The notes beneath the pieces are model-generated. The model was not told the DNA's origin, did not search any database, and was given only the letters and a program-made list of their open reading frames with translations. The position numbers were made by a program, and so were the translations under genes. A DNA stretch of 64,000 nt from Caballeronia sp. SL2Y3. GTDB lineage: Bacteria; Pseudomonadota; Gammaproteobacteria; Burkholderiales; Burkholderiaceae. Positions 55,516-64,000 of this stretch are shown here, in pieces. Position 1 is the stretch's first letter. Each line of letters starts with the position of its first letter. The stretch is from NCBI RefSeq assembly GCF_022879575.1, contig NZ_CP084263.1, positions 496,001 through 560,000 of the forward strand, in the 5' to 3' direction.

Positions 55516-57416
55516 TTGTTCGAATCGCGCAGTATCCGCCGGGCAAGCGCCTGCTGTTCGGGATCGCGTCCACCGCCGCTATTCTGGTGGCGCAGCAGGT
55601 TCTCACCTTGGTGGCCCACGGGCGGCTGACATTTCTTCTCATCAGCGCGTCGCTTCCTTTGCTCACGGTGCTGTTCGGCGGCTGGTCGGGTGTGATCCTT
55701 CTGGCCGTCGGCACGGCGTACGGCGCATTGTGGATGAAGCCTGTCGGCAGACTGGGTGTCGAGGCGCACGGCGACCAGATCGTGCTGCTGGCTTTCGTCG
55801 TGGTCGGCGCACTTCTCGTCGCCTCGGGCCAGCAGTTAGCCAAGGTCGCGCGACGGGCGGGCAGGGCAGAAGCCGCTTCGCAGGAGACGGCCGAGCGCCT
55901 GTTGCAGCTCGAACGCGATGCGCGGCACCGGTTCGACGTGGCGCTCAATAGCGCGGGCGTGCCGTTCTTCATCCTCACGCCGGTCGTGCATAACGGCCGC
56001 GTGACCGAACTTCGGTGGGACTACCTCAACGATGCGGCCGCGCACTTGTTCAATCGGGCGACGGCGGTGGTCATCGGCACTTCCACGACGTACGTGCGTC
56101 CGCACGGTTGGGACGCCGACGTGCTCCTGAAGCGGCTCGCGCCGTTGGCGGAAGGCGAGGGCCGCGATGCCTTCGACATACGCGTTCACGGAGAGCACGG
56201 CGAGCAGTGGTTCCACGTCGTGGCCGCTTCGCTCGACGGATCGGTGGTCGCCTGGTTCGGCGACGTGACGCCGCGCGTGCGCGCCGAGCAGGCCCTTTCC
56301 GAAGCAGACCGGCGCAAGGACGAATTCCTTGCCACGCTTGCTCACGAGTTGCGCAACCCGCTGGCTCCCATCCGGCAGGTCGCCGAGATTCTGGAACAGC
56401 CTCACCTGACCGACGAGCGCCGCAAGTGGTGCATCACGGTGCTGCGCCGACAGTCGGCCGCCATGGCGCTCTTGCTGGACGACCTGCTCGACGTGTCGCG
56501 CATCACGCGCGGCGCGCTGACGCTTCGCAAGGAACCCGTGGCGCTGAGGGATGTCGTCGAGGACGCCGTGGACACCGCACGGCCGATGCTGGAGGGCAAA
56601 GGGCATGAGCTTGTCGTCAAGCTGCCATCGCGGCCGTTGCACATCGAGGCGGACCGCCTTCGAATCGCGCAGGTATTGGCCAATCTGTTGACGAACGCCG
56701 CGAAATACACGCCTTCCGGCGGGCGCATCGAACTGACGGCGAAGGCAGACGACGCCGAGATCGTGCTGTCGGTCGCGGACAACGGCATCGGTATCGATCC
56801 CGACAAGCTGTCGGCCATCTTCTCGATGTTCTCGCAAGTGCATCGCGATCATCATCGGCAGGGCGGCCTCGGCATCGGACTCGCGCTGTCGAAATCGCTG
56901 ATCGAACTGCACGGAGGCAGGCTGACCGCAACGAGCGCCGGCAAGGATCAGGGAAGCTGCTTCTCCGTTCATCTTCCGGCGCAGTGCCGCGTCGTGCCGC
57001 CGCCCGCACCGGCGCGCGACATGCCCGCCGTTGCCGCCGAGATCGAGAAGCATCGCATTCTCGTCGTGGATGACAACGTCGATGCGGCCGACGCGCTCAC
57101 CGCGCTCCTCGAACTCGAAGGACACGAAGTGCGGACCGTCTACTCCGGCGAGGAGGCGGTCGACATACTGAGCCACTACACGCCCGAAGTGATCTTGCTC
57201 GACCTCGGCTTGCCGGGCATGAGCGGGATCGAGGTTGCACAATGCATCAGGTCGAGACCGTCGACGACGAACGTCACGCTCATCGCGATCACCGGATGGG
57301 GGCAGCCCCAGGACCGCGCGCGCACCGCGGACGCCGGCTTCGACTATCACTTCACGAAGCCGGTGGATGTGGCGCAGCTCAATCTCGCGATCGAGAGCGC
57401 CGTCACCGCGGGTTAG
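55512..57416 (+). CDS. Membrane hybrid sensor histidine kinase
   Basis: This 634-residue protein has three or four N-terminal membrane helices (residues about 12-115) of the DUF4118 type, a PAS-like sensor (about 140-265), a HisKA domain with His in LAHELRNPL near residue 278, the HATPase boxes NLLTNAAKYT, DNGIGI and GLGIGLALSK, and a C-terminal receiver with DDN near 520 and phospho-Asp in ILLDLGLPG near 561. A final phosphotransfer partner is not encoded nearby. A mini-ORF upstream is translationally coupled. Confidence 0.9.
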   Translation: MIVRIAQYPPGKRLLFGIASTAAILVAQQVLTLVAHGRLTFLLISASLPLLTVLFGGWSGVILLAVGTAYGALWMKPVGRLGVEAHGDQIVLLAFVVVGALLVASGQQLAKVARRAGRAEAASQETAERLLQLERDARHRFDVALNSAGVPFFILTPVVHNGRVTELRWDYLNDAAAHLFNRATAVVIGTSTTYVRPHGWDADVLLKRLAPLAEGEGRDAFDIRVHGEHGEQWFHVVAASLDGSVVAWFGDVTPRVRAEQALSEADRRKDEFLATLAHELRNPLAPIRQVAEILEQPHLTDERRKWCITVLRRQSAAMALLLDDLLDVSRITRGALTLRKEPVALRDVVEDAVDTARPMLEGKGHELVVKLPSRPLHIEADRLRIAQVLANLLTNAAKYTPSGGRIELTAKADDAEIVLSVADNGIGIDPDKLSAIFSMFSQVHRDHHRQGGLGIGLALSKSLIELHGGRLTATSAGKDQGSCFSVHLPAQCRVVPPPAPARDMPAVAAEIEKHRILVVDDNVDAADALTALLELEGHEVRTVYSGEEAVDILSHYTPEVILLDLGLPGMSGIEVAQCIRSRPSTTNVTLIAITGWGQPQDRARTADAGFDYHFTKPVDVAQLNLAIESAVTAG

Positions 57417-57686
57417 TAGAACGTGTCTTCGCGCCGGAGAGGGACTGTCAGTGTCGAAGGGCGGGAAGCATCGACGAAGATGCCGCGCCGAGATTCGGCA
57501 GCAGGCTGTTTAGAAAGCGCATTCGTCGCGCTGGAAGATCTCGCAGCGCGGGAGCGGCTTGCGGACGCGTGATGCCGGGCGCATGAGCCCCAGGGAGCGG
57601 TTATGCGCGAGTAGGCTCCGGCGTGTCGTTCGATGAATCGACGGATCGCGACGGTTCCTCAGAGATCGCCAGAAGGCGCGTCCCGC

Positions 57687-59084
57687 TCAGGACGCCGAAG
57701 TCTGTCGAACGAGGCTGCCACTCGGCTTATCGAGACGTGCGCTGGCGACGCGGTTCCTGCCGCCTGCCTTCGCCGCGTACAGCGCCGCGTCGGCAGCTTC
57801 GAGCAGCGCCTTCGCCGTCTGCCGCGAGGCGGCGTCCCGGCACGCGTGACCGACGGAGATAGTGACCACTGCGCCCGCCCTCGGCGCGGGCAACGCTGCC
57901 TGCTCGACGGCTGCGCGGAGCTTCTCGGCGACCGCGAGACTCGCCGCCGCGTCGCAAGCCGGCAGCACCACGACGAATTCCTCGCCGCCGTATCGGGCAA
58001 CGAAGCCGCCGGTGCGCGTCAGCGTCGCGGTCAGCGCGTGAGCGACGTTCCTCAGGCAATCATCGCCGGCCAGGTGCCCGAATGTGTCGTTGTACGCCTT
58101 GAAGTTGTCGACGTCGATCAGCAGCACGCAAAGCGAATAGCCGGACGAGGCGGCGAGCGTGTGCTCGTGGCTGTACCGCTCGTCGAAATAGGCGCGGTTG
58201 AAAACGCCCGTCAGCCCGTCGCGCGCGGAACTCTCGATCAGCTTCACATGCGCATCGGTGAGCTTGCGGTACAGCCCGCTTGTCTCGTAGATCAGCATCC
58301 CGAGAACCGCGCTGGACGACAACATCGAGGCGACCCGGGCCGCGTACCAGCCGACGCTGTAGCGCGCGCCGGCAGACAGCGTGAGCGTCACGTCGATCAG
58401 CGCCGCCAGCAACGCGACGGCGAGCCACAGGTCCATCAGCGAGCGCAGCCGGGTGGTCGAGACATGCAGGCCGAGCGCCGCGAGACACGTTGCCTCGACG
58501 ATCAAAGCAGCGGGACTGCTCGACAGGCCCGAATACGAGCCGCCCGACGCCACCACGACCGGCAAGATGTCTTTACCCATGATGGCCAGCGCCGCGCAAG
58601 CGAAGGCGAGCGCGAGCGCGCCGAAGAGAGCCACGTGTCCCGGCGCGCGATTGCGCCCGCTCGGCGCGCAGGAGCGCGCAGCCAGCGACACGGTGACGAG
58701 GGCAGGAAAGCCGCCATGCCAGAAGACCCAGATCCAGACGGCCGTTTGCGCACCGGCGCCCAGCAGGCCGCCCGGCGAAAAAACGCCGGGAAAGACGAGC
58801 AACTGGACGGCCGCAATCAGGCTGACGAACGCGTACGCACCGCTGAGCGTCGCGAACAGAAGACGCCCGGAGATGCGGTACTGCGTCCACAGCAGAAAGG
58901 CGGTGAGACCTTCCGTTAAGGTGACCCAGGTCGCGAAGATCGGCAGAAAGGGAACGACGACCGGGCCGGGCTGCCTGGCGTACGGCCATACCATGAAAGC
59001 GCCGACGAGTGCGATGGCGGCGGTCACGGCCGCTGCGAGGCGGTCCTTCGACGTCGATGGCAGATGAATGAGCGATGTTTGCAC
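57687..59084 (-). CDS. MASE-type membrane diguanylate cyclase (GGDEF)
   Basis: This 465-residue protein has seven to eight N-terminal membrane helices (about residues 15-270, MASE4-like) and a C-terminal GGDEF domain with the active signature RYGGEEF near residue 367, so it should make cyclic di-GMP. No RXXD inhibitory site is found upstream of GGEEF. The start is GTG at 59084 after GAGG; the region further upstream reads like non-coding DNA. It could feed motility control through the flhDC region nearby, by inference. Confidence 0.88.
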   Translation of the reverse strand: MQTSLIHLPSTSKDRLAAAVTAAIALVGAFMVWPYARQPGPVVVPFLPIFATWVTLTEGLTAFLLWTQYRISGRLLFATLSGAYAFVSLIAAVQLLVFPGVFSPGGLLGAGAQTAVWIWVFWHGGFPALVTVSLAARSCAPSGRNRAPGHVALFGALALAFACAALAIMGKDILPVVVASGGSYSGLSSSPAALIVEATCLAALGLHVSTTRLRSLMDLWLAVALLAALIDVTLTLSAGARYSVGWYAARVASMLSSSAVLGMLIYETSGLYRKLTDAHVKLIESSARDGLTGVFNRAYFDERYSHEHTLAASSGYSLCVLLIDVDNFKAYNDTFGHLAGDDCLRNVAHALTATLTRTGGFVARYGGEEFVVVLPACDAAASLAVAEKLRAAVEQAALPAPRAGAVVTISVGHACRDAASRQTAKALLEAADAALYAAKAGGRNRVASARLDKPSGSLVRQTSAS

Positions 59085-59210
59085 TGCGAATCCTCGGTGT
59101 GGCCGGCATCGACGCCGAGCGACAATCGGAATACGGCAATTGTCGGCAGTTCTTGAGTTCATGCTCTTGCACAGCAGAACGTTTGGACGTCGGCAGCCGC
59201 TTGTTCGTGA

Positions 59211-59654
59211 TCAGAAGTCTCCCGGGGCCACTTGAAAGCATGCAAGGCCTTCGGATCGCCACATATCGACCACTCGCTGCCGGTCATCGTAGACGCACAA
59301 GACGCTTTCGCGCGGGATGGAGCCGTTGTGCAGCCATCCGCGCTTGAGCCGGTCGTCGGCCTGCCGGTCTCCGGCGCGACGCATCAGCAGCGTGTCGATG
59401 TGCTGCATCCCCACGTGCAGATCCAGCCACGCTTCCGTCTCGGCGCGCACCTCGTCGCTGCGGCCCGACGCGATCCAGATGCGATGCCGGACCGCGTGCG
59501 TATGCAGGGTTTCGATCACCGGCACGTTCGGGAGATCGTCGCCACATGCGGCGAAGAAAGCCGGCCAGTTGCGCCGTTTTCCGCTGATGTGGTGGACCCG
59601 GTGTTGAATCAGCCCGATGGTCCCGTCGAGGTCGAAAAGCACAATGTCGCGCAT
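59211..59654 (-). CDS. HAD phosphatase, polynucleotide-kinase 3'-phosphatase-like
   Basis: This 147-residue protein is a compact HAD-fold phosphatase: motif I FDLDGT at residues 7-12, motif II with IASGRSDEV, and a terminal VYDDRQRVVDMW. The arrangement resembles the phosphatase half of T4-type polynucleotide kinase (PseT), without a kinase domain. The ATG at 59654 follows GGAGGT at the right distance. The nucleic-acid link is an inference from fold similarity. Confidence 0.75.
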   Translation of the reverse strand: MRDIVLFDLDGTIGLIQHRVHHISGKRRNWPAFFAACGDDLPNVPVIETLHTHAVRHRIWIASGRSDEVRAETEAWLDLHVGMQHIDTLLMRRAGDRQADDRLKRGWLHNGSIPRESVLCVYDDRQRVVDMWRSEGLACFQVAPGDF

Positions 59655-60086
59655 GAGACACCTCCGCTTTCGGAGAAGCAGAGATCGTGCGTGGTCGGAA
59701 GACGTGTGGCTCGCGGCGTGGAAGGCGACTGTCGCGGCATGGAGCGACGCGTCGGCGCGGCGGGCGGGTACGGTCGCCCGAGCTGCGCGAGCGCGCGGAG
59801 GCGGCTCGCCATCGGAAGCTGGGCGATGCTCGGTGCGCGCGGGGGAATTGGTGATGTCGAACGATAGCGGTCTGTCGACCGCGGGCGGCGCAGCCTTTGA
59901 TGCCGCTAGCCGACCGATGCAAAGCATCGACACTTCGCGGCACGCGTCGGCGCGGAACTGCGCGCGTGCGGCCAGCCGCGCTGACCGATGAACCGAGCAC
60001 GGCGGGCGAGACCATCGCCCGTTGCCGATACCTCAACGCTTCATGCGAGCGCCGCGGAGGCGAAGCGGCAAGCTGCCGTCAGCCGA
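59655..60086. other. Intergenic region, no gene recognised
   Basis: A plus-strand frame through part of this interval (AWSEDVWLAAWKATVAAWS...) has amphipathic character but no ribosome site or family match. The segment includes the promoter of the HAD phosphatase. Confidence 0.35.
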
Positions 60087-60323
60087 TCAATACGTCTGCT
60101 TGTGCTTGTGATGGCGGTGCTTCAGATGAAGCGTCGAGTGTTTTCCCGTGGGGCCCGCAGGCGTGCCGGTTTCGCCGTTGCCGTTCGGCGTGCCGACGCC
60201 GACACCGCCGCGGCCAGCGCCGTTACCGCCGGGTATGCCGCCGGCATTGCCCTGAGCGAGCGCAGCGGTGGATAGGCCCCATGCGAGGGCAGTCGTCACT
60301 ATGCACTTCATTGCAATGTTCAT
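60087..60323 (-). CDS. Small secreted Gly-rich, His/Lys-tailed protein
   Basis: This 78-residue protein has a signal peptide cleaved near ALAQ (residues 21-24), then a Gly/Asn-rich body (GNAGGIPGGNGAGRGGVGVG) and a basic tail rich in His and Lys (LHLKHRHHKHKQTY). The tail could bind metal or anionic polymers. A second ATG at codon 5 is an alternative start. The function is unknown. Confidence 0.6.
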   Translation of the reverse strand: MNIAMKCIVTTALAWGLSTAALAQGNAGGIPGGNGAGRGGVGVGTPNGNGETGTPAGPTGKHSTLHLKHRHHKHKQTY

Positions 60324-61143
60324 CGCTTGTATTGTCCTTGGTTGGCCGGCTCTAACCGCATGGCATCACGCGGTGTCCGATTTGTCGCGGCGGTAGAGCC
60401 TCGCAATCGACGGTCCCACTGATGGGCGAAACCGCGACGAGCCGTATTAGAACGAAGATTTATGACGGCGCCGCGAAAATCCGACGACTGCGCGGGCGCG
60501 TCCGGTCACGCAGTTGCCGCTGCGTGCGTCATAAACAACGGGTGCTCACGTCCGGGCGCCGGCCGCCGACCTTATCGGCAGCGAACGGAAAAGCATTCGG
60601 CCGGGAAGACAGCGTTTTCACCGCTTTTTCATCGGATACTCACTGTCCGATGACGCATACACTGCTTTCCATGGCGAGCAATCAAGCGCCATGAATCGCG
60701 AAACGAACGTACCGAGCGAACCGGCCTACCCTTAACTTACCGGATGCAGCGGTTGTCGCAGTAGCGGTTCAGAGTCGCGCAGTACTAAGGGAGCAGTCTC
60801 GAGGCGCAAGCCGTTAAGGCAGTCGTTGTTTCCATCGCAATACCGTCGTAACCACAAGCCCCGGCCATCGAACGTTGGTCGGGGCTTTGTCTTTTCGCGC
60901 AGCATTCGGAACCCGCTTCCAATCATCTATCTTAAGAGCTCATTGCAGATACGTTACTGTTTGTTAAAACCGGTGCGATCGAGGCGACGGTTTATTATTC
61001 TTCTCACGGTTTGACAAAGGTTAGACGGCGGCCGCAAACGGTCTTCCGCTGGCCCTTATTACAAAGACGTTCAGGCAGTGAACGGCACGGCTTCTTCGAG
61101 GACAAGCCGTGGACTGACTGGACCGAACCTGAGAGAGACGAAC
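60324..61143. other. 820-bp intergenic region with a terminator and a possible small RNA
   Basis: No convincing protein gene is present. The right part (60930-61020) is AT-rich and contains TTGACA at 61011-61016. A well-formed terminator at 60856-60894 lacks any upstream gene on the plus strand, so a short RNA beginning in 60700-60800 is possible. The opposite strand at 60732-60870 has gene-like codons (CDGNNDCLNGLRLE...) and might be a decayed gene end. Confidence 0.4.
60856..60894 (+). terminator. Orphan rho-independent terminator
   Basis: AAGCCCCGGCCA (60856-60867) pairs with TGGTCGGGGCTT (60876-60887), one G:T pair, followed by TGTCTTTT. No annotated gene ends upstream on this strand. 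Confidence 0.75.
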
Positions 61144-61371
61144 ATGATCATCTATCACCGCGGCGCGGCCTTCGAGCCGCGTATCACCCAGGCCGGCAAC
61201 GGCTTCGTGGCCTCTGTCGCAGTGCTCGAAGAAGACGGCCACGCCACATCGCTGGGAAAGCTAGGGATGTTCGCCAACGAAGAGGGCGCCATCAACTTCG
61301 CCGTCCGGTGCGCGACCGCTTTCCTAGAGGGCGACGAGATGCCGCTGCCGCCGTTTCGGGTGCACGCGTAA
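61144..61371 (+). CDS. Small conserved-looking hypothetical protein
   Basis: This 75-residue protein begins MIIYHRGAAFEPRITQAGNG and appears to alternate beta-strands and one helix (EEGAINFAVRCATAFLEG). GAGAGACGAAC precedes the ATG. It has no signal peptide or known motif. Codon use is normal for the replicon. Confidence 0.6.
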   Translation: MIIYHRGAAFEPRITQAGNGFVASVAVLEEDGHATSLGKLGMFANEEGAINFAVRCATAFLEGDEMPLPPFRVHA

Positions 61372-61456
61372 GGCGTCATCTCAGCCGGCGAGCGGACGAA
61401 CGCCTTGGCGTTTCGGCAAATCGCGCTTGTCGAATCGTCGATGTAGTGACGCGGCT

Positions 61457-62566
61457 TCAGTCGCGCTTATCGATACCGGCGAGCGCTGCTTGCGCTGCCT
61501 CTCGCCCGTGAGCCCAGTGCGTTTCGATCGCCGCTGCGGTGAACTGTCCGTCCTTGAAGTGCGATTCGCGCTGGGAAAACGCGTAATCGACCGGGACGAT
61601 GCGGACCGGCCGCGCGCCGGCAAGCGCCGCTGCATTCATCAGTTCCGGATCGGATTGACGTTGCGCCGCCGGGATACATTCGAGCGCATGGGCGAGAAGG
61701 GCCCTCAGGCGCTGCGATTCGTCGAACGCCCGATGGAAGGCAGCCGCGCGACTGCCATGCTCGATGTTCTTCTGCCGGATCTCGGCGTCGGTCAGATTGT
61801 CCGGCACCGGGCCCTCCGGCGTCCATAAGTCCGCACGGAAGATGACCGTCTCGACCTCCGCAGGCGCCGTATCGACGATACGTTGCAGCGGCGCGGCCGA
61901 TACGAGGGAGCCGTCCCAGTACCACGCGTCGCCGATCTGCACGGCTGCGAACCACGGGGGCAGCGAGCCTGACGCGACGATCATCGGTGCTTCTAGACCG
62001 TCACTGCGATTGTCGAAGTAATGCGGCTCGCCGGTCGCGACGTTCGCAGCGATGACACTGACATGCGTCGCGCTGCGCTTGAGCGCGTCGAAATCGCAGA
62101 GGCTCGCGAGCGTCTGGTAGAGCGGGCGCATATCCATGATGCTCGCGAGTTCGGGCGCTTTGCTGCCGGTCGTCCAGGGCACCGCAAGACGTCGGGTGAA
62201 GAAACCCGGCAGGCCCGCGCTGATCGCGTAACTCTGGTCGGCTTCGGCGAGCATGCGGCGAAAGTCGTCGTTCGCGAATGCCAGCCCTCCGATCAACGAC
62301 GCCATCCGGTCGCGCAGCGTCGTGCCCGGAACCGACACGCGATGGTAGAACTGCCTCAGCCGATCGATGCGATTCTCCGGCGCGTTGCCGAAGAAGATCG
62401 CGGCGTTGATGGCGCCGATCGACGATCCGCAGCACGCGTCGATCTCGATGTTCGCGTCGTGCAATGCCTCCAGAACGCCCGCCTGAAAGGCGCCGATCGC
62501 GCCGCCGCCTTGCAGCGCGAGCGCGATGCGTGGGCGCTTGTCTACGCCGTTGTCTTGTTGCGCCAT
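61457..62566 (-). CDS. Patatin-like phospholipase
   Basis: This 369-residue protein has the patatin Ser-Asp dyad: the glycine-rich oxyanion motif LQGGGAIGAFQAGV near residue 18, the nucleophile in GSSIG near residue 48, and the Asp in WDGSLVSAAPL near residue 220. It hydrolyses acyl esters, probably phospholipids. No signal peptide is visible. Bacterial patatins range from virulence lipases to storage-polymer and lipid turnover enzymes. Confidence 0.9.
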   Translation of the reverse strand: MAQQDNGVDKRPRIALALQGGGAIGAFQAGVLEALHDANIEIDACCGSSIGAINAAIFFGNAPENRIDRLRQFYHRVSVPGTTLRDRMASLIGGLAFANDDFRRMLAEADQSYAISAGLPGFFTRRLAVPWTTGSKAPELASIMDMRPLYQTLASLCDFDALKRSATHVSVIAANVATGEPHYFDNRSDGLEAPMIVASGSLPPWFAAVQIGDAWYWDGSLVSAAPLQRIVDTAPAEVETVIFRADLWTPEGPVPDNLTDAEIRQKNIEHGSRAAAFHRAFDESQRLRALLAHALECIPAAQRQSDPELMNAAALAGARPVRIVPVDYAFSQRESHFKDGQFTAAAIETHWAHGREAAQAALAGIDKRD

Positions 62567-62650
62567 ACGTTCTCCAGTTCCCGCGGCGCTTTGGATTCCC
62601 CGCGAGCATGTGCTCTTATGGAATTGCGACGCCGCGTCGGGCGGCCGTCG

Positions 62651-62974
62651 TCACTGCGCCAGAACGGGCGGGCATTCCGTCTGGAACCAATAGTCGACGA
62701 GGCGTTGAGCCTGCTGCAAATCGTAGGGGTAGTAAGGATCGTCGTAGAAGGGAGACGGGTCGTAGCCGGCCTTGCGCAACGCCCCGAGTTCCACTTGATG
62801 CTGTGCCATCGTCGTCGGGCCCGCGTTCTTCCTGAGCGCGGCCAGATCGCGGCATTCCGTGTCCGTGAGATGCCGGCCCGGAGGAGGCATGCTGCCCGCG
62901 ACGCACCCGGCAAGCAGGAGAAGCGCAGCCGATGCTAACGAAGTCTTTATCCGAATCTCGCGCATGATGCTCAT
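62651..62974 (-). CDS. Small lipoprotein
   Basis: This 107-residue protein has a lipoprotein signal with lipobox LLAGC near residue 20 and a helical mature part (TECRDLAALRKNAG, QQAQRLVDYWFQTECPP). Its ATG at 62974 overlaps the stop of the small basic gene upstream, which supports this start over codon 4. The function is unknown. Confidence 0.7.
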   Translation of the reverse strand: MSIMREIRIKTSLASAALLLLAGCVAGSMPPPGRHLTDTECRDLAALRKNAGPTTMAQHQVELGALRKAGYDPSPFYDDPYYPYDLQQAQRLVDYWFQTECPPVLAQ

Positions 62975-63132
62975 TCGACCGGCTGGTCGCCGTGCTCCGG
63001 TTGAAAGTTCTCTAGGGAATGCGTGGCCGCGTGAGCCCGTTTGTCTTCTTTATAGCGTGGCGCGAAAGGCGCTCGGCGGGGCGTTGCACCGCCTGCTTCA
63101 TGGTTCGCGCCCGGCCTTCGCTGGTCCGGCAT
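62971..63132 (-). CDS. Small basic protein upstream of the lipoprotein
   Basis: This 53-residue, Arg/Pro/His-rich product has no hydrophobic segment. GGGAGA precedes ATG 63132 and its stop overlaps the lipoprotein start (ATGA), so it is probably translated or serves as a translational leader. No family is recognised. Confidence 0.5.
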   Translation of the reverse strand: MPDQRRPGANHEAGGATPRRAPFAPRYKEDKRAHAATHSLENFQPEHGDQPVE

Positions 63133-63749
63133 GGTCGTCTCCCTATGGTCCGACAACGGGTGAGCAAGCACCGTTCCGTTAGGCAAGCCGCGCTCCGGTC
63201 TAAGCGCGCTAGGGCAGCGATGATGATCGTCGCTCGCGGATTCCCATGAGACGGAGATCGATTCACACGACTAGCGGCACATTCGACCGTATGACAACTT
63301 CTCGGCCCTGCAGTCGTCGGCGGCTTCGGTTTTCGGTCGAGCGTTTTCCGGGCGAGGACTCTGAACCCGCTGCAAGCACATTGTTACGAGTAGCGTAAGC
63401 GGTGGTAACACTGTCGTGTAATAGCCGCGGTAAAACCGTAACGACGCAAATATTGCCGATGACTGCGTAGTCGCAGTTATTAGAATAAAACGCTATATAG
63501 ACGCAAGTGAATCGAAGTTGTGACGCGCGACTCGGCAACGCATCGAATTTCATACGATTAGCGAAGCGTCGAGCCCGAGGCAAATCCTCAGCAGATAACG
63601 TTTGCAACCGAGAAACGGCCCTTCGCGAACGTTTGCCACTGTAACTTTTTGTTGCAGATCGCTGCGAATAGCCAGACAATTGCTTGGCGCTGTGAGTCAC
63701 GGCGCCCCAAGACGCTCAACACGGTCACAGTTACCTCGGTACGCCAGCC
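63133..63749. promoter_or_regulatory. Upstream region of flhDC
   Basis: This 617-base region has no gene and becomes AT-rich from about 63380 to 63660. ACTGCG/CGCAGT (63462-63467 and 63472-63477) forms a short dyad there. flhDC promoters usually have long, heavily regulated leaders, which fits. Confidence 0.5.
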
Positions 63750-64000
63750 ATGACACACGCCAGCCCAGACCTTTCGTCCATCCGCGAGTTGAACCTGTCT
63801 TACTTGACGCTCGCGCGGCGTGTGTTGGCCTCCGACCGGGAAGCTGCGCAGGCGCATCTCGGCCTGTCGGCGGAAATCGCCGATACGCTTCTGAACCTCT
63901 CGCCGGCGCAAACCGACAAGCTCGCTTCGTCGTCGCAACTGTTGTGTTTCTTCCGCATGAGCGCGGACGAAATGCTCGGTGGCCTCGCGAGCCGCAGTAT
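63750..64000 (+). CDS. flhD: Flagellar master regulator FlhD (5' part, cut by window end)
   Basis: The first 83 codons are present and open to the window edge. The sequence (DLSSIRELNLSYLTLARRVL, then HLGLSAEIADTLLNLSP, then LLCFFRMSADEML) follows FlhD closely, including the LNLSYL...LAR segment. FlhD joins FlhC in the FlhD4C2 complex that activates class II flagellar genes. flhC is expected just beyond the window. The ribosome site is weak. Confidence 0.9.
   Translation, partial: MTHASPDLSSIRELNLSYLTLARRVLASDREAAQAHLGLSAEIADTLLNLSPAQTDKLASSSQLLCFFRMSADEMLGGLASRS

Noticed and set aside
60732..60926. tRNA or tmRNA in the orphan-terminator segment
   Set aside because: No cloverleaf, TTCRA T-loop or CCA end could be found on either strand.

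Overview
The window is GC-rich (roughly 60-65 %) and looks like a secondary replicon (chromid or second chromosome) of a Burkholderia sensu lato bacterium, most likely Paraburkholderia or Caballeronia. The evidence is the Burkholderia-type gene set (acdR/acdS, tandem GT4 genes, membrane PQQ glucose dehydrogenase, flhD, a DUF4382 lipoprotein) and a complete replication/partition module in the middle. No rRNA or tRNA gene and no intact insertion sequence was recognised.

Layout. 1-3.1 kb: the end of a LrgA/CidA-type gene, lrgB, then a compact operon of a lipoprotein, a divergent NRAMP-like transporter and two PRC-barrel-like proteins. 3.1-6.6 kb: an alpha/beta hydrolase, a DUF4382 lipoprotein, small proteins and a CBS-pair protein. 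6.7-13.3 kb: two tandem GT4 glycosyltransferases, a HAD phosphatase fused to a P-loop ATPase, and a membrane glucose dehydrogenase. 13.4-13.7 kb: intergenic DNA with decayed dyad repeats resembling a type I-F CRISPR array. 14.3-19.6 kb: a YihY-like membrane protein, a tssM 3' remnant, a secreted glycosidase-like lipoprotein and an MFS transporter.

19.6-24.4 kb is the replicon core: a minus-strand Rep initiator, five direct iterons, an inverted iteron pair in front of parA, the parAB operon with a strong terminator, and three perfect palindromes that are probably parS. About 1.3 kb of apparently non-coding DNA follows.

26.3-49.9 kb is ordinary accessory and metabolic content: a peptidase/MHS-transporter/serine-hydrolase operon with a divergent LysR regulator; an oxidoreductase plus a DUF606 transporter; a Fur-box TonB receptor; acdR-acdS (ACC deaminase); argG; an aldehyde dehydrogenase; a YnbA/YnbB-like phospholipid module; a GT2; a YhcG nuclease carrying nested palindromes; and a KaiC-like ATPase paired with a hybrid histidine kinase.

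50.3-64 kb: an extragenic palindromic element, an IlvD/Edd dehydratase, an AGCS symporter, SDR plus NTF2-like genes, a second hybrid kinase preceded by a coupled mini-ORF, a MASE-like GGDEF protein, a HAD phosphatase, small secreted proteins, a patatin-like lipase and finally the 5' part of flhD, cut by the window edge. Several signalling genes (two hybrid kinases, a KaiC-like ATPase, a diguanylate cyclase) and the flagellar master regulator therefore lie within the last 18 kb.
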